A program made the translations under genes and the position numbers. 64,000 bases of DNA, from assembly GCF_009758255.1 (NCBI RefSeq), contig NZ_WSEN01000010.1:372001-436000 (forward strand). Reading direction: 5' to 3'. The stretch is from Microbacterium sp. MAH-37. GTDB lineage: Bacteria; Actinomycetota; Actinomycetes; Actinomycetales; Microbacteriaceae. Positions 32,496 to 42,711 of this stretch are shown piece after piece. Each line of letters opens with the position of its first letter. Positions within the stretch are counted from its first letter, which is position 1. Under the pieces are notes generated by a model. The model did not search any database. It was given only the letters and a program-made list of their open reading frames with translations, and was not told the origin of the DNA.

Positions 32496-33761
32496 TCAGC
32501 CGTCCATCGGGCGGAAGACGACCTTCGTCGGGGCGGAGGAGCCCGTGTGCGCCAGCCTCTGCGTGACCGTCGCGGTCTGCGGCAGCGTCAGCTTGCGGTC
32601 GAGCGTGATCGACCAGCTGCCGTCCACAGCGACGGTCGCCGTCGCATCCGATGCGCGCAGGCCAGGGCCGGCGACCGTCACGGAGACCTCGGCACCCGGA
32701 GCGCCCACGCCACTGATCGTGACACGGTCGGCGCCGAGCGTCGCCGTCGTCGGCTTCGGAGCGACGCCGGCTGCGTCGTCCTGAACGGCAGCGAGATTCT
32801 TCATCCACGTGAAGGAGGTCGGCGTGATGGTGTCGTCGCCCCACACCTTGCCGTCGCGGTCGACGGCGTACGCGAAGAAGCCGCCCTTCGTGGCGCCCTC
32901 CGGCTGCCACGTCGCGTACTTGTGCGCGAGGTACGACGGCGCCGTCGCGGAGTCGTAGATGCCCTCTGCATCGCCCCAGTGGGTGCGGTCCTGCTCCTCC
33001 GGGAAGGAGAACCCGGGCAGGAACTGGCACGGCGCGATGTCGTCCGCGAACGTCTCCCAGGTGCTCTGCATCCTGCTCGCGTCCCTGCCGTACGCCTGCA
33101 GCAGCACGTACGACACGTTGTCGGACACCGCCTCGAACAGCGGGGTGCTGCCGGTCTGGTTGGTGTCGAAGATGAACAGCTTGTCGCTGCCCGACTTCGG
33201 TCCGATGATCTCGCCGAGCGCATTGAACACGCCGATCGCCCGCGTCAGGCCGTCACCGGTCGGGTACGACTCCACGTCGATGTCGATGCCGTCGAGGCCG
33301 TACGGCGTGACGTAGGTGTCGACCAGCTGCTGCGCGTACTCGCGGTAGGCATCCTCCGTCAGGGGGATGTCGGCCCCTGCGAGCTTGTCGATCCACAGCG
33401 TGTAGACCACCCGGGTGCCCCGCTCGTGCAGCGTCGGCACGTACTCGTCACGCAGCGTCGCCCAGTAGTCGGTGTCGGCCGTCTTGCCGGCGTCGAAGAC
33501 CATCGCCACGTCGATCTCAGCCGGGAGATCGGTCATCTTCGTGACGTTCGGGTACGGCAGGTTCGAGTTGGCGTCGTGCGGCACCGTGACGTCGCGCCAG
33601 GTGCGGTAGTACGCCATGACCAGCGGATCCGCGGTGCACTGAGAGGTGTTCCCGACGGCTTCCTGCGTCGTCGCCTCGTCGGCCATGGCGGAGCTGCCGC
33701 CGAAGACGGCGAGTCCGCTGAGCAGCACTCCGATGCTCATTGCCGCTGTCGTTCGTCTCAT
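32496..33761 (-). CDS. exported GH18 endo-beta-N-acetylglucosaminidase-like protein
   Basis: A 421-residue protein with a Sec signal peptide (cleavage probably after SSAMA, residue 27). The GH18 catalytic motif is DGIDIDVE at 157-164 with Glu164 as acid. The layout resembles EndoS/EndoF-like enzymes that cut the chitobiose core of N-glycans, including FIFDTNQTGSTPLFE and the YVLLQAYGR tyrosine region. A C-terminal beta-sandwich (about 335-421, with SVTVAGPGL) looks like an Ig-like carbohydrate-binding or spacer domain. It is the last gene of the operon that also encodes the importer and GH20, so its product is likely imported and trimmed. A chitinase is the main alternative. Confidence 0.85.
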   Translation of the reverse strand: MRRTTAAMSIGVLLSGLAVFGGSSAMADEATTQEAVGNTSQCTADPLVMAYYRTWRDVTVPHDANSNLPYPNVTKMTDLPAEIDVAMVFDAGKTADTDYWATLRDEYVPTLHERGTRVVYTLWIDKLAGADIPLTEDAYREYAQQLVDTYVTPYGLDGIDIDVESYPTGDGLTRAIGVFNALGEIIGPKSGSDKLFIFDTNQTGSTPLFEAVSDNVSYVLLQAYGRDASRMQSTWETFADDIAPCQFLPGFSFPEEQDRTHWGDAEGIYDSATAPSYLAHKYATWQPEGATKGGFFAYAVDRDGKVWGDDTITPTSFTWMKNLAAVQDDAAGVAPKPTTATLGADRVTISGVGAPGAEVSVTVAGPGLRASDATATVAVDGSWSITLDRKLTLPQTATVTQRLAHTGSSAPTKVVFRPMDG

Positions 33762-33804
33762 CCTTCATCTCTCCTTCGAGTGGAGGGGGTTCCCACGCCC
33801 GCCC

Positions 33805-35259
33805 CTATGAGCCCCGCGCTTCGTCTATGGCGGCGTCCAGCGCCGTGAACTCCGACAGCGACAGCGCAGTGCCGCCGTTCCAGGCCCGCTCGGCCATGGC
33901 GCGCAGCGGCGCACGGATGCCGGCGGCGACCTCTTCCACGGTCTGCGGACCGCCCTTGTCGGACCAGATCGCGAACGAGCATCCGAGCAGCAGCTCCGGG
34001 TACGGGGCGACGATCTCCTGCCGCACCGTGCCCTGGCCGTCAGGGCCCCACAGCCGCGGGAAGAGGCCCGGATGCCAGTCCGCCTCCCAGATGCGCTCCG
34101 CGGTCGGATACCGGTAGCCGGCGTTCTCGCCGAGCACGTAATAGAAGAGGTTGTCGTTCACGTTGACGATGCGGTGGCCCGCGGCGACCGCCTCGGACAC
34201 CGGGCGCATACCCGCGTGCCAGTTGGTCCACCAGGTCAGCACGACCTCCGGGTCGAGCGGCACCTGCGCACTGCGCAGCATCCCGTCGTTCCAGACCCGC
34301 GGCTGCAGGCCGTGCCGGCGCAGGTGCGCCGCGATCTCGTTCACGAAGTCGGTGAGCAGATCGAAGCCGGTGCCCTGTGCGCCGTAGCGAGCGTGCGCGG
34401 CATCCGTCAGCGCCGGGTAGTCCTCGATGCGCTCGAAGGCGACGAACTCGTCACCGCCGAGATTCCATTTCGTGCTGTGCGGGAACACCGGCACCATGTC
34501 GTCGATCAGGCGCTTCGCGAACTCGAGCGCCTCCGGCCGGGTGATGTCGAGTGCGTGATCCGTGCCGATGATCCCGGCCTCTGCCGGGTCGTCCGGATCC
34601 GTGCCGGGCGGCAGGCGAAGATCCGGATGCTGCTCCAGCGCCTGCCTCAGGTGGCCGGGCATGTCCAGGGACGGGACCACGTCGATGTGCAGGTCGCGGG
34701 CGATCTCGACGATCTGCGCCGCCTCGTCCCTGGTGATGTGCTCGGCGGAGACGACCTCGGGGAATGCCGCCGATTCCAGCCGGAATCCCTCGTTCTCGGA
34801 GAAATGCCACTGGAAGACGTTGATCCCCACGTCAGCCGCGTCATGCAGCATCCGGATGATCCACGCGGCCGGGTAGAACTTGCGGGCGGCGTCGAGATGG
34901 ATGCCGCGCTCGGCGACGGCCGGGACGCCTGCGACCGAGCCGCGCGGGACGGCACCCTGCGCGCGCAGGTTGTGCAGCAGCTGACGGGTGGCGCGGAACG
35001 CGCCCACCGGCGTTGCGACGCGGATCTCGACGTCGTCGCCGACGACGATCTCGTACGCCTCACCGACGAGATCGGCCGGACCGATCAGGATGCGGGCATC
35101 GCCGCCCTCGGGGATGTCGAGGGCGGCGAGGTCGGACTGCAGTCGCTCCGCCTCGTGGGCGAAGGCTGCGTCTGCAGCGCTGACCCGCGCGGATGCCGGG
35201 CGCCAGGTGCCGGTGGTCAGGTCGGCCTTCGCGGGCTGGGGCAGGGCTGACCAGATCAT
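33805..35259 (-). CDS. GH20 beta-N-acetylhexosaminidase
   Basis: A 484-residue enzyme without signal peptide, so intracellular. The GH20 N-terminal domain (to about 115) is followed by the catalytic barrel starting ERGIHLDAARKFYP. The catalytic pair is Asp270-Glu271 in WNLGGDEF, and VFQWHFSENEGFRLES lines the site. It would release terminal GlcNAc or GalNAc from imported oligosaccharides. The ATG at 35259 overlaps the permease stop by 4 bases, so it is translated with the importer. The longer open frame upstream is antisense-like to the permease and is ignored. Confidence 0.92.
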   Translation of the reverse strand: MIWSALPQPAKADLTTGTWRPASARVSAADAAFAHEAERLQSDLAALDIPEGGDARILIGPADLVGEAYEIVVGDDVEIRVATPVGAFRATRQLLHNLRAQGAVPRGSVAGVPAVAERGIHLDAARKFYPAAWIIRMLHDAADVGINVFQWHFSENEGFRLESAAFPEVVSAEHITRDEAAQIVEIARDLHIDVVPSLDMPGHLRQALEQHPDLRLPPGTDPDDPAEAGIIGTDHALDITRPEALEFAKRLIDDMVPVFPHSTKWNLGGDEFVAFERIEDYPALTDAAHARYGAQGTGFDLLTDFVNEIAAHLRRHGLQPRVWNDGMLRSAQVPLDPEVVLTWWTNWHAGMRPVSEAVAAGHRIVNVNDNLFYYVLGENAGYRYPTAERIWEADWHPGLFPRLWGPDGQGTVRQEIVAPYPELLLGCSFAIWSDKGGPQTVEEVAAGIRAPLRAMAERAWNGGTALSLSEFTALDAAIDEARGS

Positions 35260-36215
35260 CCCTTGACGCTGCCCTCTTCGACGCCCTTGAAGAACTGCTT
35301 CTGCAGCACCGCGAACAGGATGATGATCGGCACCAGGGCGATCATCGTGCCCGCCGCGATCACGCGCGGATTCTGCCCGAACGTGGAGTTCAGGTAGTCC
35401 ATGCCGACGGTCAGCGTGTAGTTCGCGGGATCGGACAGCACCACGAGCGGCCAGAGGAACTCGTCCCACGAGCCGATGAACGCGAACAGGGCGACGACCG
35501 AGACCATGCCGCGGATGTTCGGCCAGACGATGTGCCGCAGGCGCTGCAGGGTGTTCGCGCCGTCGATGGTGGCCGCGTCGAGCGTGTCCGCCGGGATCAT
35601 GCGGCACGCGGCCGCCATCAGCAGCACGTTGATCGCCGCGATCGCGCCGGGCAGGAACACACCCCACAGGGTGTTCGCGAGTCCCAGCGATTTGACCGTG
35701 AGGTACTGGCTGGTCAGGGTGACCTCGCCGGGGAGCAGCAGGGTGGAGAAGAAGATCGCCATGACGATGCCCTTGCCGCGGAACTTCAGGCAGCCGAGCG
35801 CGTAGCCGCCCAGGGTGGCGAAGATCACGTTCGTGATCACGGTGCCCACGCCGATGAGCAGTGAGTTGCGGGCGTAGTCCAGCACCGGAATGGTGCGGAA
35901 CACCTCGGCGTAGTTGTCCCAGTTCGGCGCGCTCGGGATGAGTGAGGGCGGGAAAGAGTAGATGTCCTCGGCGTTGCCCTTGAACGAGGTGGACAGCTGC
36001 CACACGAACGGGAACACCATGATGACGAAGATGACCAGCAGCAGGGCGTACTTGCCGACCAGTCCCCCGAGCGACGGCTTCAGGATGTCGGCAGAGCCCT
36101 TGGTGCGATAGGGCTTCTCGCGGTGCCGGGGCTCGCGCGGGGCGCGTCCCTTACGCACGGCGTTCTCGGTCTGCTCCAGCAGTGCCGCGTTCTCGCGGGT
36201 GCCCATCAGGCTCAT
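35256..36215 (-). CDS. carbohydrate ABC transporter permease (MalG type)
   Basis: A 319-residue inner-membrane permease with six segments and the EAA loop DAATIDGANTLQRLRHIVWP near 215. The N-terminus has a long charged cytoplasmic extension. It pairs with the adjacent permease and the lipoprotein binding protein to import an oligosaccharide. No ATPase gene is in the cluster, so a shared MsiK-like ATPase elsewhere is implied, as is common in actinobacteria. The ATG at 36215 has GGAGG at a good distance and overlaps the previous permease stop. Confidence 0.92.
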   Translation of the reverse strand: MSLMGTRENAALLEQTENAVRKGRAPREPRHREKPYRTKGSADILKPSLGGLVGKYALLLVIFVIMVFPFVWQLSTSFKGNAEDIYSFPPSLIPSAPNWDNYAEVFRTIPVLDYARNSLLIGVGTVITNVIFATLGGYALGCLKFRGKGIVMAIFFSTLLLPGEVTLTSQYLTVKSLGLANTLWGVFLPGAIAAINVLLMAAACRMIPADTLDAATIDGANTLQRLRHIVWPNIRGMVSVVALFAFIGSWDEFLWPLVVLSDPANYTLTVGMDYLNSTFGQNPRVIAAGTMIALVPIIILFAVLQKQFFKGVEEGSVKG

Positions 36216-37159
36216 GCCGCCACCTCCTCGGCGCGCTTGGCGGCGCGCATCGCGCGACGGGCGCGACGGTTCGTCGCGATCTCCTTGATGACGTCGCCGT
36301 TGTTCGCGATGCCGACCACGAGCAGCGGCACCAGAGTGAGCAGGAACAGCACGATCGAGATCGCCGAGGCGTAGCCGATCTGCCCGTTCAGGCCCTTGCC
36401 CATCGACTGGATGAGCATGACCATGCTCATCGACTGGCCACCGGGGCCGCCCGAGCCGTGCGAGAGCACGTAGAGCTCGGTGAACACGCGCACGGCGGCC
36501 ACGCAGATCAGCACCGACACGAGCATCATCGGGCCGCGCACGCCGGGCACGGTCACCGACCAGAACCGGCGCCAGGCGCCGGCGCCGTCCATCGCCGCGG
36601 CCTCGTGCAGTTCGCGCCCGACGTTCCCGAGCGCTGCGAGGTAGACCACCATGTAGTAGCCGAGGCCCTTCCACACGGTCAGGCCGATGGCACAGAAGAT
36701 CAGCAGCCAGCGGTCGGAGAGGAACTCGATGGGCCGGTCGGCGAGGCCGAAGAACTTCAGCGCCGAGTTGATCGTGCCGGTGCTGGAGAAGAGGAACTCC
36801 CAGACGATCGCGACGACGACGGCCGAGGCGATCACCGGGAAGTAGAACGTCGTGCGGAAGAACCCGATCGCCGGGATCTTCCGGTGCACGAGCAGCGCCA
36901 GCAGCAGCGGGATGAAGGTCAGCAGCGGCACGCACACCACGACGTAGACGAGCGAGGTCGTCAGTGCGTAGCCGAAGCGCTCATCGGTGCCGAGCTTGGC
37001 GAAGTTGTCCAGTCCGACGAACTGGACGGGGCGGAGAGGGCGAGCATCGGTGAACGCGAGGAACACCGTGTTCAGGAACGGCCACAGTGCGAACACCAGG
37101 ACCCAGATCACGCCGGGCAGTACCAGGAGGTACGGCGTGTACCAGCGCTGTCTTCTCAT
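36212..37159 (-). CDS. carbohydrate ABC transporter permease (MalF type)
   Basis: A 315-residue permease with six membrane segments, a start typical of sugar permeases (RRQRWYTPYLLVLPGVIW) and an EAA loop ELHEAAAMDGAGAWRRFWSV near 190. It is the first permease after the binding protein gene, 28 bases away, and overlaps the second permease by 4 bases. Confidence 0.92.
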   Translation of the reverse strand: MRRQRWYTPYLLVLPGVIWVLVFALWPFLNTVFLAFTDARPLRPVQFVGLDNFAKLGTDERFGYALTTSLVYVVVCVPLLTFIPLLLALLVHRKIPAIGFFRTTFYFPVIASAVVVAIVWEFLFSSTGTINSALKFFGLADRPIEFLSDRWLLIFCAIGLTVWKGLGYYMVVYLAALGNVGRELHEAAAMDGAGAWRRFWSVTVPGVRGPMMLVSVLICVAAVRVFTELYVLSHGSGGPGGQSMSMVMLIQSMGKGLNGQIGYASAISIVLFLLTLVPLLVVGIANNGDVIKEIATNRRARRAMRAAKRAEEVAA

Positions 37160-37187
37160 CAGCTCACCCTCTCCGCTTCACGTCCGC

Positions 37188-38477
37188 TTACTCGGTGACG
37201 TTCTCGTTGGCGTAGTCCTGACCCTTGGTCAGGGCCTCCTTCGCGGAGATGTCACCGCGGACCGCGAGCGCGATCTGCTGCTTCGCGTAGGTGTTCATCG
37301 CCTCGGTGAAGCCCGGCGCACCCGGGATGCGGGCTGCGTCCATCTGCTCGGCCGCGTACTTCGTCGCCTCGGCCTGCTCGGGGTTCTGCGCGGTCTCCGC
37401 GAACTTCGACGGGTCGGCGTTCGCCTCCTTGGTGCCGGGGAAGAAGCCGGCGGCCAGCTTGACGAACTCGATCTGGTTCGGCGTGTTCGTGACGAACTCG
37501 GCGAAGGCCAGCGCGGTCGCGGCGTTCTTCGACTGCGACGAGACGCCGATGCCCTGCAGGAACAGCGGGGCGTCACCGAAGCCACCGCTCACCTTGACGT
37601 TCGGCAGCAGGGTCGGGGCGTTGACCGCGAGGTTCTTGTCGATGTAGTTCGGGCCGGCGGTGGTCCACGCCACGCTGCCCTTGTTGAAGTTGTTGACGTT
37701 GTTGTTCGCCTCGCCGGCGCCCTGAAGCGCTTCAGGGCTCACGCCGCCCGCCTTGTAGAGCTTCGCGTAGCGGTCGATGATCGCCTCGGCCTCGGGGGTG
37801 TCGAAGACGAACTTGCCGCCCTTGTAGAACGGGTACTCGCCACCCATGTCCGAGACCATCCACTGCAGGGCCTTGACGTCGGGGATGTCCGACATCGTCT
37901 GCACGCCCGCGGCGGCGAGCTTGTCGGCGTCGTCGAGCGTCGTCTCGAAGTCAGCGGGCGGAGCGGTGATGCCGGCCTTGCCGAGCAGCTCCATGTTCCA
38001 GTAGTTCAGGTTGGTGCCGAGGTACCAGGGGAAGGCGTACGTGCCCTCGAGGCCGTCGTAGCTGTAGCCCTCGACGCCACCCTCGACGTAGTCGCCGAGC
38101 ACGTCGGAGTCCTTCTTCAGGTCGACCAGCTGGCCGACCTTGGCCAGTTCTGCCGCGAATTCCGGGGGCAGGTTGACGACATCGGGCAGCTCGCCGGACT
38201 CGGCCTGCTGCAGGATCTTGTCCTCGTAGCCGTCGGCAGGCTGGTCGATCCAGTTGACCTTCACACCCTTGTGCTCCTTCTCGAACGCCGCGATGACGTC
38301 TTCGAAGTACGGGGTGAACTTGTCGTTCTTCAGCGACCAGGTCTGGAACGTGATCTTCCCCGTGATCTCACCATCGGACGAGCCACCGCTCTGCGGGGCG
38401 CTGCCGCCGGTGCAACCGGCGAGAACGAGAGCGACCGACGCCGCGACACCCGCGGCGAGAATCGATCGGATCTTCAT
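37188..38477 (-). CDS. sugar-binding lipoprotein of the ABC importer
   Basis: A 429-residue extracellular solute-binding protein (family 1). The lipobox LVLAGC places the lipid on Cys22, followed by a Gly/Ser linker. The body has the KITFQTWSLKNDKFTPYFED start and an aromatic-rich cleft typical of oligosaccharide binders. The ATG at 38477 is 8 bases from AAGGAG; an ATG two codons upstream is too close to it. It heads the operon SBP-permease-permease-GH20-GH18. A LacI-type palindrome lies 60 bases upstream, shared with the divergent sulfatase operon. Confidence 0.92.
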   Translation of the reverse strand: MKIRSILAAGVAASVALVLAGCTGGSAPQSGGSSDGEITGKITFQTWSLKNDKFTPYFEDVIAAFEKEHKGVKVNWIDQPADGYEDKILQQAESGELPDVVNLPPEFAAELAKVGQLVDLKKDSDVLGDYVEGGVEGYSYDGLEGTYAFPWYLGTNLNYWNMELLGKAGITAPPADFETTLDDADKLAAAGVQTMSDIPDVKALQWMVSDMGGEYPFYKGGKFVFDTPEAEAIIDRYAKLYKAGGVSPEALQGAGEANNNVNNFNKGSVAWTTAGPNYIDKNLAVNAPTLLPNVKVSGGFGDAPLFLQGIGVSSQSKNAATALAFAEFVTNTPNQIEFVKLAAGFFPGTKEANADPSKFAETAQNPEQAEATKYAAEQMDAARIPGAPGFTEAMNTYAKQQIALAVRGDISAKEALTKGQDYANENVTE

Positions 38478-38536
38478 GGGCATTCTCCTTCGAAGTGGCC
38501 GAGGACCCCGTTGCGGTCGTGCTCCGGCGTCCTTTA

Positions 38537-38550
38537 CTAAAGCGATATAG
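38537..38550. promoter_or_regulatory. predicted LacI operator 1, between importer and sulfatase operons
   Basis: CTAAAGCGATATAG, with flanking TA on both sides, is a CG-centred palindrome typical of LacI operators. The reverse complement CTATATCGCTTTAG differs by two or three bases from the sites at 44204 and 50228. It lies between the two divergent operons and can control both. Confidence 0.75.
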
Positions 38551-38640
38551 TACGGTAAGTATGACACAGGCGCCAGCCCCCGTCCAACGCTCGGGGGATC
38601 ACGCCTCGATAACACCGCATCGCCGACCGAGAGGGCCACG

Positions 38641-40068
38641 ATGAGCGCACAACGCCGTCCGAACTTCGTCTTCGTGCTCACCGACGACCACGCGCCCAAC
38701 GCGATCAGCGCGTACGGATCGGTCGTCAACAGCACGCCCGGCATCGACGCCATCGCTGAGGCGGGGATGCGCTTCGATCGCGCGCTGGTGGAGAACTCGC
38801 TCTGCACTCCCAGTCGTGCCGCCATCCTCACCGGCACCTACAGCCACACCAGCGAGGTGACGACACTGGCGACCCACCTGACGAACGACCACGAGACGTT
38901 CATCACCGCGCTCAAGGACGCCGGATACCGCACCGCGATGTTCGGCAAGTGGCACCTCGGCCACGGCGAGGGCTACGACCCCGCCGGATTCGACCACTGG
39001 GAGGTCCTTCCAGACCAGGGCGAGTACTTCGACCCCGAACTGATCACCGCCGAGGGCCGCACACGGCACGAGGGCTACGTGACCGACATCCTCACCGAGC
39101 ACGCCCTGACCTGGATGGCCGAGCAGGGCGACGAGCCTTACTGCGTGCTGGTCTGGCACAAGGCGCCGCACCGCTCCTGGCTGTACCACCCCCGGCACGC
39201 GGAGCTCTTCACCGACCCGATCCCCCTGCCCCCGACCTTCGAAGACGATTACTCCGGCCGAGGCACGCCCGCGCACAGCGCGACCATGCGCATCGCCGAC
39301 CACCTCTACGACATCGACCTCAAGCAGGACCCGCCCTCAGAACTCGCCTACGAGGACCGCGCGGTGTGGAAGTACCAGCGCTATATGCAGGACTACCTGC
39401 GCTGCGTCGCCGCTGTCGACGAGAGCGTGCAGGCACTGACGTCGTTCGTCTCCGAGAGCGGCCACGCCGACGACACCGTCACGATCTACGCGTCCGATCA
39501 GGGCTTCTACCTCGGCGAGCACGGCTGGTTCGACAAGCGGTTCATGTACGAGGAGTCGCTGCGGATGCCGCTGATCCTGAGCTATCCCGCCCGTGTGGCC
39601 GCGGGACAGACCTCCGAGAACCTCGTCTCGAACGTCGACATCGCCCAGACGATCCTCGACTTCGCCGGTGTCGAGGCGCCCGCCGATATGCAGGGCGCCA
39701 GCCTCGCGCCGATGCTCACCGGCGACGACCCGGCTCCGGTGCGCGACGCCCACTACTACCGGTTCTACGAGCACGACGATCACATGCACCACGTCTGGGC
39801 GCACTACGGCATCCGCACCGATCGCTACAAGCTCATCTACTTCTACGCCGACGGGATGGACCTGCCGAACACCGGCAACCTCACCTTCCCGCCGGAGTGG
39901 GAGCTCTTCGATCTCGAGAACGACCCCCACGAGCTGCACAGCGTGCATCTCGACCCGGCCTACGCGGACATCCGCCGCGAGCTGACTCTGAGGCTGTGGG
40001 ACCTGCAGCTCGAACTCGGCGACACCCCGCATCCCCGCCAGCCCGCTCCGGAAGGACGCACGCGATGA
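38641..40068 (+). CDS. sulfatase of the formylglycine type, first copy
   Basis: A 475-residue cytoplasmic sulfatase. The formylglycine signature [12 protein letters not shown] has Cys55 as the residue to be oxidised. Metal ligands are in VLTDDHAPN near the start and [18 protein letters not shown] later. The fold resembles GlcNAc-6-sulfatase and iduronate-sulfatase-like enzymes; the exact substrate is open. In this locus it probably removes sulfate from imported glycans. Its maturase (formylglycine-generating enzyme) is not encoded here. It is the first gene of a plus-strand operon, and its stop overlaps the GH5 start by 4 bases. Confidence 0.88.
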   Translation: MSAQRRPNFVFVLTDDHAPNAISAYGSVVNSTPGIDAIAEAGMRFDRALVENSLCTPSRAAILTGTYSHTSEVTTLATHLTNDHETFITALKDAGYRTAMFGKWHLGHGEGYDPAGFDHWEVLPDQGEYFDPELITAEGRTRHEGYVTDILTEHALTWMAEQGDEPYCVLVWHKAPHRSWLYHPRHAELFTDPIPLPPTFEDDYSGRGTPAHSATMRIADHLYDIDLKQDPPSELAYEDRAVWKYQRYMQDYLRCVAAVDESVQALTSFVSESGHADDTVTIYASDQGFYLGEHGWFDKRFMYEESLRMPLILSYPARVAAGQTSENLVSNVDIAQTILDFAGVEAPADMQGASLAPMLTGDDPAPVRDAHYYRFYEHDDHMHHVWAHYGIRTDRYKLIYFYADGMDLPNTGNLTFPPEWELFDLENDPHELHSVHLDPAYADIRRELTLRLWDLQLELGDTPHPRQPAPEGRTR

Positions 40069-41351
40069 CCACCCCTCTGCGTTTCGGCGCCAACTACACG
40101 CCGGCCACCGAGTGGATGCACTCGTGGATGTCGCTGGACCTCGACGACGTGCGCCGCGATTTCGCCGGCCTGGCGTCGCTCGGGCTCGACCACGTGCGCA
40201 TCTTCCCGCTCTGGACGGTGCTGCAGCCGAACCGCACCCTGATCCGCGAACAGGCCGTCGCCGATGTGCGCGCGGTCGTCGATGTGGCTGCCGAGTTCGG
40301 CCTGGACGCCAGCGTCGATGTCATCCAGGGGCATCTGTCGAGCTTCGACTTCGTGCCCTCTTGGCTGTTCACCTGGCACGACAAGAACATGTTCACGCAC
40401 CCCGACGCGCTCAGTGGCCAGGTCGCGCTGGTCGAGCGGCTGGGCTCGGCGTTGGGCGGGGCGGAGAACTTCCTCGGCTTCACGCTCGGCAACGAGACCA
40501 ACCAGTTCTCCGCCGAGACGCACCCGCACCAGTGGCCGGTCACCCCGGCCGAGGCGGCGAACTGGATCACGCAGCTGCTCGACGCCGCCGAACGCTCGGC
40601 ACCGCGGCAGCAGCACGTGCACAGCGAGTACGACGCGGCCTGGTACATGGACGGGCACGGCTTCACCCCCGCGCACGCCTCGCGCCTGGGCGCCATGACC
40701 ACCGTGCACTCCTGGATCTTCAACGGCACCGCCCAGCGGTACGGCGGCCGCTCGGTGGCATCCGACCGGCACGCGGAGTACATGATCGAGCTGTCGCGCG
40801 CGTTCGCCACCGACCCGAACCGTCCGATCTGGCTGCAGGAGGTCGGGGCGCCGTCGAACTGCCTGACCCCTGAGGAGACGCCCGGGTTCCTCGAGGCGAC
40901 CGTGCGCTCCGCCGCGCGGACCCAGAACCTCTGGGGAGTCACCTGGTGGTGCTCGCACGACGTCAGCCGCTCGCTCGCCGACTACCCCGAGCTGGAGTAC
41001 TCGCTCGGCCTGATCTCCAACGACGGCGACGTGAAGCCGATCGGGCGGCGGTTCGCCGAGATCATCCCGGAGCTGCGTTCCAGTACCGCTGCGCCCGCGC
41101 GCACGCTCGGCATCGTCGTCGAGGTCGACGGCGACGAGACCCCGGTCAGCCGCGCGGCGATGAGCCCCGGCGGCGCCATCTTCCAGGCCTGGGTCGACGC
41201 GTGCGCCGATGGCCTCGACCCCGCGTTCATCACGTCGAAGGATGCGGCGGATGCCGGCATCCTGGCCGCCCGCGGGATCACCGAGCTGGTCCGCCCCGAC
41301 CTCTCGCAGGGCGTCGGCACCTACTCCTCGAACAACACGGTGGTGAGCTGA
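40065..41351 (+). CDS. GH5-type beta-mannosidase-like glycoside hydrolase
   Basis: A 428-residue intracellular glycosidase with the clan-A barrel. Acid Glu144 is in [11 protein letters not shown], nucleophile Glu259 in [11 protein letters not shown], and [14 protein letters not shown] at the start is typical of the GH5_18-like group. Known members of that group in Bifidobacterium cleave Man-beta-1,4-GlcNAc, the core left after ENGase and alpha-mannosidase action, which fits the neighbours exactly. The subfamily assignment is by pattern and is not certain. The ATG overlaps the upstream sulfatase stop, and the second sulfatase follows by 2 bases. Confidence 0.8.
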   Translation: MTTPLRFGANYTPATEWMHSWMSLDLDDVRRDFAGLASLGLDHVRIFPLWTVLQPNRTLIREQAVADVRAVVDVAAEFGLDASVDVIQGHLSSFDFVPSWLFTWHDKNMFTHPDALSGQVALVERLGSALGGAENFLGFTLGNETNQFSAETHPHQWPVTPAEAANWITQLLDAAERSAPRQQHVHSEYDAAWYMDGHGFTPAHASRLGAMTTVHSWIFNGTAQRYGGRSVASDRHAEYMIELSRAFATDPNRPIWLQEVGAPSNCLTPEETPGFLEATVRSAARTQNLWGVTWWCSHDVSRSLADYPELEYSLGLISNDGDVKPIGRRFAEIIPELRSSTAAPARTLGIVVEVDGDETPVSRAAMSPGGAIFQAWVDACADGLDPAFITSKDAADAGILAARGITELVRPDLSQGVGTYSSNNTVVS

Positions 41352-41353
41352 GA

Positions 41354-42658
41354 ATGACCCGTCCGAACGTCGTCGTCATCTACGCGGACGACCTGGGCTA
41401 CGGCGACATCGGATGCTTCGGATCCGAGGACATCCGCACGCCGCACCTCGACCGGCTCGCGGCCCGCGGCGTCCGGATGACCGACTGGTACTCGAACTCG
41501 CCGGTGTGCTCGCCGTCGCGCGCGTCTCTGCTGACCGGACGGCACCCGGTGCACGCCGGCGTCCAGGAGATCCTCGGCGGCAAGCGCGGCACACCGGGCC
41601 TGCCCGAGCAGCCCACCCTCGCGTCGCGTCTGCGGGACGTCGGCTACCGCACCGGCATCTTCGGCAAGTGGCACCTCGGCACGGGTTCGGGCTATCGCCC
41701 GATGGATCGGGGCTTCGAGCACCACTTCGGGTTCCTTGCCGGCTGCGTGGACTACTACTCGCACATCTTCTACTGGGGCCAGGGCCTGAACCCGGTGCAC
41801 GACCTGTGGGATGACGGCCGCGAGGTCTATGACAACGGCCGCTACCTCACCGAGGTCATCGCCGAGAAGGCAGCCTCGTTCATCTCCTCCGCGGAGGGCG
41901 AGCCCTTCTTCTGCTACGTTCCGTTCAACGCGCCGCACTATCCGATGCACGCGCCTGCTGAGTACGTGGACCGCTTCCCCGATCTGCCGGACGACCGCCG
42001 CATCATGGCCGCGATGATCTCGGCGATGGACGACGGCGTGGGCCGCATCCTCGATGCGCTGGACTCCGCGGGCGTCACCGACGACACCATCGTGTTCTTC
42101 TCATCGGACAACGGCCCGTCGACCGAGAGTCGCAACTGGCTGAACGGCGAGGAGATCTCTTACGAGGGAGGCTCCACCGGCGGCCTGCGCGGCAACAAGG
42201 GCTCGCTGTTCGAGGGCGGCATCCGGGTGCCGGCGATCTTCTCGTGGCCCGCGGGCCTGCCCCAGGGCGTCTCGTTCTCCGAGCCTTCGGCGATGATGGA
42301 CGTCCTGCCGACCGTGCTCGAGGCAGCTGGGCTCCCCGCGGCGGCCGGTGTTGACGGGCAGAGCGTTCTCGAGTCCCTGCGCGGAGCGGATGCCGCCGAG
42401 CGCACCCTGTTCTGGGAGTACGGCCCGCAGCTGGCCGCGCGTCGGGGCCGGTTCAAGTTGACGCTCGCGGCCCGCGAGCACCTCGGTGGGCCGTTCGACC
42501 CGGCGTCCAGCATCCTCGTCGACCTCGGCGCCGACCCCGCCGAGACGACCGACGTCTCGGCGCAGCATCCGGAGATGGTGGCGAGCCTGCGGGCCGAGCT
42601 GATGGCCTGGGCCGAGAGCTTCGACTGGGACCCGACCCCCTGGCTCCCCGCCGCCTGA
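41354..42658 (+). CDS. sulfatase of the arylsulfatase A type, second copy
   Basis: A 434-residue sulfatase with the signature VCSPSRASLLTGR, Cys52 being the formylglycine precursor. Metal ligands are in IYADDLGYGDIG near the start and FFSSDNGPS later, followed by GLRGNKGSLFEGGIRVP. It is of a different sulfatase subgroup from the first copy, so the two probably act on different sulfate positions. No signal peptide is seen. It starts 2 bases after the GH5 gene and ends the plus-strand operon; a structured repeat array follows. Confidence 0.88.
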   Translation: MTRPNVVVIYADDLGYGDIGCFGSEDIRTPHLDRLAARGVRMTDWYSNSPVCSPSRASLLTGRHPVHAGVQEILGGKRGTPGLPEQPTLASRLRDVGYRTGIFGKWHLGTGSGYRPMDRGFEHHFGFLAGCVDYYSHIFYWGQGLNPVHDLWDDGREVYDNGRYLTEVIAEKAASFISSAEGEPFFCYVPFNAPHYPMHAPAEYVDRFPDLPDDRRIMAAMISAMDDGVGRILDALDSAGVTDDTIVFFSSDNGPSTESRNWLNGEEISYEGGSTGGLRGNKGSLFEGGIRVPAIFSWPAGLPQGVSFSEPSAMMDVLPTVLEAAGLPAAAGVDGQSVLESLRGADAAERTLFWEYGPQLAARRGRFKLTLAAREHLGGPFDPASSILVDLGADPAETTDVSAQHPEMVASLRAELMAWAESFDWDPTPWLPAA

Positions 42659-42711
42659 GCCGTTCGCCCGGGTCGTGGTCGGCCCCGCTCCGAGCGTTTC
42701 TCGCGCGCTCA

